Assembly: GCA_017620655.1 (NCBI GenBank)
Contig: JAGAUT010000023.1
Span: forward strand, 1 to 53,368
Length of the DNA: 53,368 nucleotides
Origin: Clostridia bacterium
GTDB lineage: Bacteria; Bacillota; Clostridia; Oscillospirales; CAG-382
Direction: 5' to 3'
Below are positions 51,901 to 53,368 of this stretch, in pieces. The notes below the pieces were generated by a model that worked only from the letters and a program-made list of their open reading frames with translations, made no database searches and had not been told where the DNA came from. The position numbers and the translations under genes are program-made. Each line of letters begins with the position of its first letter. Positions within the stretch are counted from its first letter, which is position 1.

Positions 51901-53368
51901 CTTCAGAAGCCCCACGGGTCTCGGCATCAGCTGTGATGAAATGACAGGTATCAAGATTACCGTTAAGGCAAGCACACCTGCATCGGCACAGATATTCTTT
52001 ATCACAGACCTCAACAATTCTTGGGAAGGCTCCAAGAGATATGATGTTATGTTCGAAAAGTCCGATGATTACATCGAATACTATATCGACTGTACATCCA
52101 ACGCTCTCTGGACAGGCGTTGTTGACTGCTTAAGATTTGACCTTATGAACGGTAACGGCAGACTTGACATTGCCAAGATTGAATATGTAGGCAAGTCCGA
52201 CTCTGTAGGTAAGGTTTATGTAGACGGTATGGACCTTCAGGTTCCCGCTTACTATGTACAGAACACAGGCGACGAATTCTATGTAGTGGGCGATCCCGAT
52301 TACGGCATCTACTCCGCAAACAACTTCTACCACCTCTGGTATAAGGAAGACGGTGCTCAGAAGCTTTACATCAAGACAGGAACAGAAACTGAATTTGTAT
52401 TCACGGTAGGTTCCGATAAGGTTCTTGTAAACGGTGCGGCTCAGACACTTAAAAAGGCGTTCTACACATTTGACGGTGTTCCCGTACTTCCCATGAAGTT
52501 TATCCTCGATACAGCAAAGATTGAGTATACATGCGAAAAGGATCTCTCCATCAAGATGAGAGAAATCGACATGGCATCAATTCTCGAATGGAGAAAGAAG
52601 AACCCCTGGAACTTTGAATTTGACATTCCCAACGATACAGAAAACTTCAAGGGCAACGGCGGTTCCGTAATGGTTTCCAACGGTCACCTCGTTCTTACAG
52701 CCGGTGAATCCCAGTCTGCTGTAACAGGCCATGACTCCGGTATCATCTATGCTGAATCTACACTTACTGCTAAAAAGTATGAAAAGGTAGTAATCAGATA
52801 TAAGTATGAATTCCTCGAAGACGCTAAGCCTCAGGAAAACTTTGACAGCCACAGCAATCTTCAGTTCTACTTCAACCCCAGCACAAATCCCGGTCTCGGC
52901 GAAGCCAAGAGCTACAGAGTAAGAATTGACGAAACTCCCGTTGACGACGAAGGCTGGCATATCGCTGAAATCGACCTTTCAACAAACGAACACTGGGACG
53001 GTATGATTACAACTCTACGTTTCGACCCCACAAACCACAACGGTATCTACACATTCGACTATATCAGATTCGTTCTTAAGGAAGGCGAAAAAGCTGAATC
53101 CGGCAATAAGGGTTCATCCACAGGTTCTACTCTTGAGGAACTCGTAGGCGACGGCGAACTCGTTTACGACATGGACTTCAAGGCTGACGGCGATGCTAAC
53201 CATCCTTCCACAATTACTCGTGCATCATATACTTATGAAGGCGATGACCTTGTTGTTACAACAGCAGCAGACCTTGACGTAATCCTTCACTTTGCAACAC
53301 TTCCCGAACCTCTTAAGAATGCTGCAAACTTCGACACAGCAGTTGTAAGAATGAAGCTCGACAACGCA
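48920..53368 (+). CDS. Very large SLH-anchored surface protein with GH99/WbsX-like domain, 3' end beyond window
   Basis: At least 1,483 residues are encoded with no stop. The ATG follows AAAGGAGG by 7 bases. A signal peptide (MRKHTKLFVLVAALLAVLAL) precedes three S-layer homology motifs (to about residue 200; FTDVGTQWYAKEV, YDPNGTMTVAEA). Two beta-sandwich (LamG/CBM-like) regions follow. A GH99/WbsX-like domain spans about 583-900 (PVWGFYDEGIPETADWE, GIDAFQYCWF and WNEFGEGHW near 874). Next are a CBM-like domain, a copper-amine-oxidase-N-like motif (near 1140-1200) and another CBM-like domain. It is probably a wall-bound glycan-active protein. Codons end in C strikingly often, unlike its neighbours, suggesting high expression. 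Confidence 0.88.
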   Translation, partial: MRKHTKLFVLVAALLAVLALSAVAAPFEKVATYADGTFTDVGTQWYAKEVKSAYELGFVNGKTANSYDPNGTMTVAEAITLASRVHASYNSNTIAPVTGKWYLQYVEYAKQYGIFEEGYFNNYDRTVRRYEMAQLFANALPADYFAAKNNVTAIPDVNENEEYADMLLMLYKAGVVMGSDDYGTFHPTDPIKRSEVAAIVNRAALPENRLAKSLTPAPVYENEAVYLIDNYDMMSSTLRYTRLKSSWNADNRYNESIIPDGVDTNVLVDATEKGYANVNRDFESQTKGQMTLRTDYVMAGNTDGLRIYFENSKGENILEFYTKDGVYNVKGLADIKTGLKSGTGAHALKAYIDLDAKKGYFTVDGVKAGEFQLGNFGDFKKIYISTSVEDKVTITTKEVHLYMNYFVNEDFYAPVYPEDWEAAANTEITKGSYDGEGTNTLKLTGNTTVTKKFEPLSGKFVFESYVLVPEKADVATVKVGDVAVTLNNNVITAGTLSKSHRGHIWQCIHVEGDTAKDTATIYINGKKQGNIPMSTDSVDSVSFTYEKKSEAGYMLVDDVEVYNIYDYLDYVPVPVPAQDDEYTTIMSVCSLWREGTHYGWDFVAPYEEATPVWGFYDEGIPETADWETKMMVEHGIDAFQYCWFAPSTSAYDQPIKTPRLAWSQHDGYFYSEYSDMIKFCFMWENAGWAWAKQMSLEQFKTYLWDYWVDWYFTDPRYLVVDNKPVLHIYKPDNFEKTMGGVAEAKACIEFMREDIKNYGFDGIIILFQDSSYKIDVVREYDDFGADGIMTYAWGADSYAPTFYTEKYKPALQTLKTVGTDMYIVPTVGMGRNILGWNNVRTPTSSIEEHTEMMTYLAEVTKTQNVPGNMIYFGTWNEFGEGHWLAPSGLNGFGYADVWRSVLNGEKVHDDVVPTINQMERICNLYNDERTPIRLQHLEKKEIPSKVIESFDFLNGYVPEIGIYGTPGMWSKDRLAVCEVQETGLVLVSESTDPIFRSPTGLGISCDEMTGIKITVKASTPASAQIFFITDLNNSWEGSKRYDVMFEKSDDYIEYYIDCTSNALWTGVVDCLRFDLMNGNGRLDIAKIEYVGKSDSVGKVYVDGMDLQVPAYYVQNTGDEFYVVGDPDYGIYSANNFYHLWYKEDGAQKLYIKTGTETEFVFTVGSDKVLVNGAAQTLKKAFYTFDGVPVLPMKFILDTAKIEYTCEKDLSIKMREIDMASILEWRKKNPWNFEFDIPNDTENFKGNGGSVMVSNGHLVLTAGESQSAVTGHDSGIIYAESTLTAKKYEKVVIRYKYEFLEDAKPQENFDSHSNLQFYFNPSTNPGLGEAKSYRVRIDETPVDDEGWHIAEIDLSTNEHWDGMITTLRFDPTNHNGIYTFDYIRFVLKEGEKAESGNKGSSTGSTLEELVGDGELVYDMDFKADGDANHPSTITRASYTYEGDDLVVTTAADLDVILHFATLPEPLKNAANFDTAVVRMKLDNA

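Noticed and set aside
48977..52960. Several minus-strand frames opposite the giant SLH gene
   Set aside because: They are shadows caused by its strong codon bias; none has a start signal or a family-like sequence.
1..53368. CRISPR array, prophage or insertion sequence
   Set aside because: No regularly spaced repeats, phage structural genes, integrase or transposase were found on either strand.

Overview
The window looks like a chromosomal segment of a low-to-medium-GC Firmicute of class Clostridia (gut Oscillospirales/Ruminococcaceae type). This rests on the gene set (PolA, RecD2, YlqF/RbgA, an ECF transporter ATPase pair, GdpP next to a YybS-like protein, SLH surface proteins, BspA-type repeats), on AAGGAGG-type ribosome binding sites, on TTG and GTG starts, and on UGA acting as an ordinary stop. 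No phage, plasmid, IS transposase, CRISPR array or rRNA was seen. Nearly all genes from 0.5 to 46 kb are on the minus strand, except a histidine kinase-recR pair at 14.6-16.7 kb. Genes right of 46.3 kb are on the plus strand.

Layout. 0-0.4 kb: two tRNA genes (Asp truncated by the window edge, Trp) behind one strong promoter. 0.5-11.4 kb: an SLH/leucine-rich-repeat lipoprotein, polA, dxr, a type II topoisomerase A subunit, dnaN and a frameshifted HAD phosphatase. 11.38-11.65 kb: an AT-rich gap with five DnaA-box matches, a TAG-triplet run and an AT-rich flank, resembling a bacterial origin unwinding region. 11.65-14.4 kb: a DHHW-family gene broken by an in-frame stop, a Fur-family regulator and a lipid kinase. 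14.6-16.7 kb: orphan histidine kinase and recR. 16.8-22.6 kb: polysaccharide deacetylase, MATE exporter, EcfA pair, MtaB and a phosphoribosyltransferase. 22.6-31.4 kb: HIT protein, YebC, ArgS, DUF3048 lipoprotein, ParA/Soj, GdpP-like c-di-AMP phosphodiesterase and a YybS-like membrane protein. 31.4-39.3 kb: three tandem M42-family genes (one with its metal site lost), RecD2, threonine synthase and an M19 dipeptidase. 39.3-46.1 kb: YraN, RNase HII, YlqF, RuvB, RuvA, a DUF3298-like lipoprotein and an M23/G5 peptidase. 46.3-53.4 kb: sugar isomerase, UxuB-like dehydrogenase and a very large SLH-anchored protein with a GH99/WbsX-like domain that runs off the window.

Three signals suggest a position near the replication origin: the DnaA-box/trio region ahead of dnaN, two ParB-binding parS palindromes (one exact at 42,830, one 15/16 at 46,003) inside coding sequences, and a Soj-type ParA. 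dnaA and parB are not in the window. The minus orientation of genes between 11.6 and 46 kb conflicts with a simple bidirectional origin at 11.5 kb.

Two unannotated repeat systems stand out. The first is a family of modular intergenic elements (five copies of about 270-360 bp plus a fragment) built from hairpins whose stems change in a compensatory way between copies. The second is a 14-bp motif, GTATACCTGTATAC, found five times exactly and four times with one mismatch, in genes and directly between genes. All functional statements are read from sequence by eye; no searches were run.
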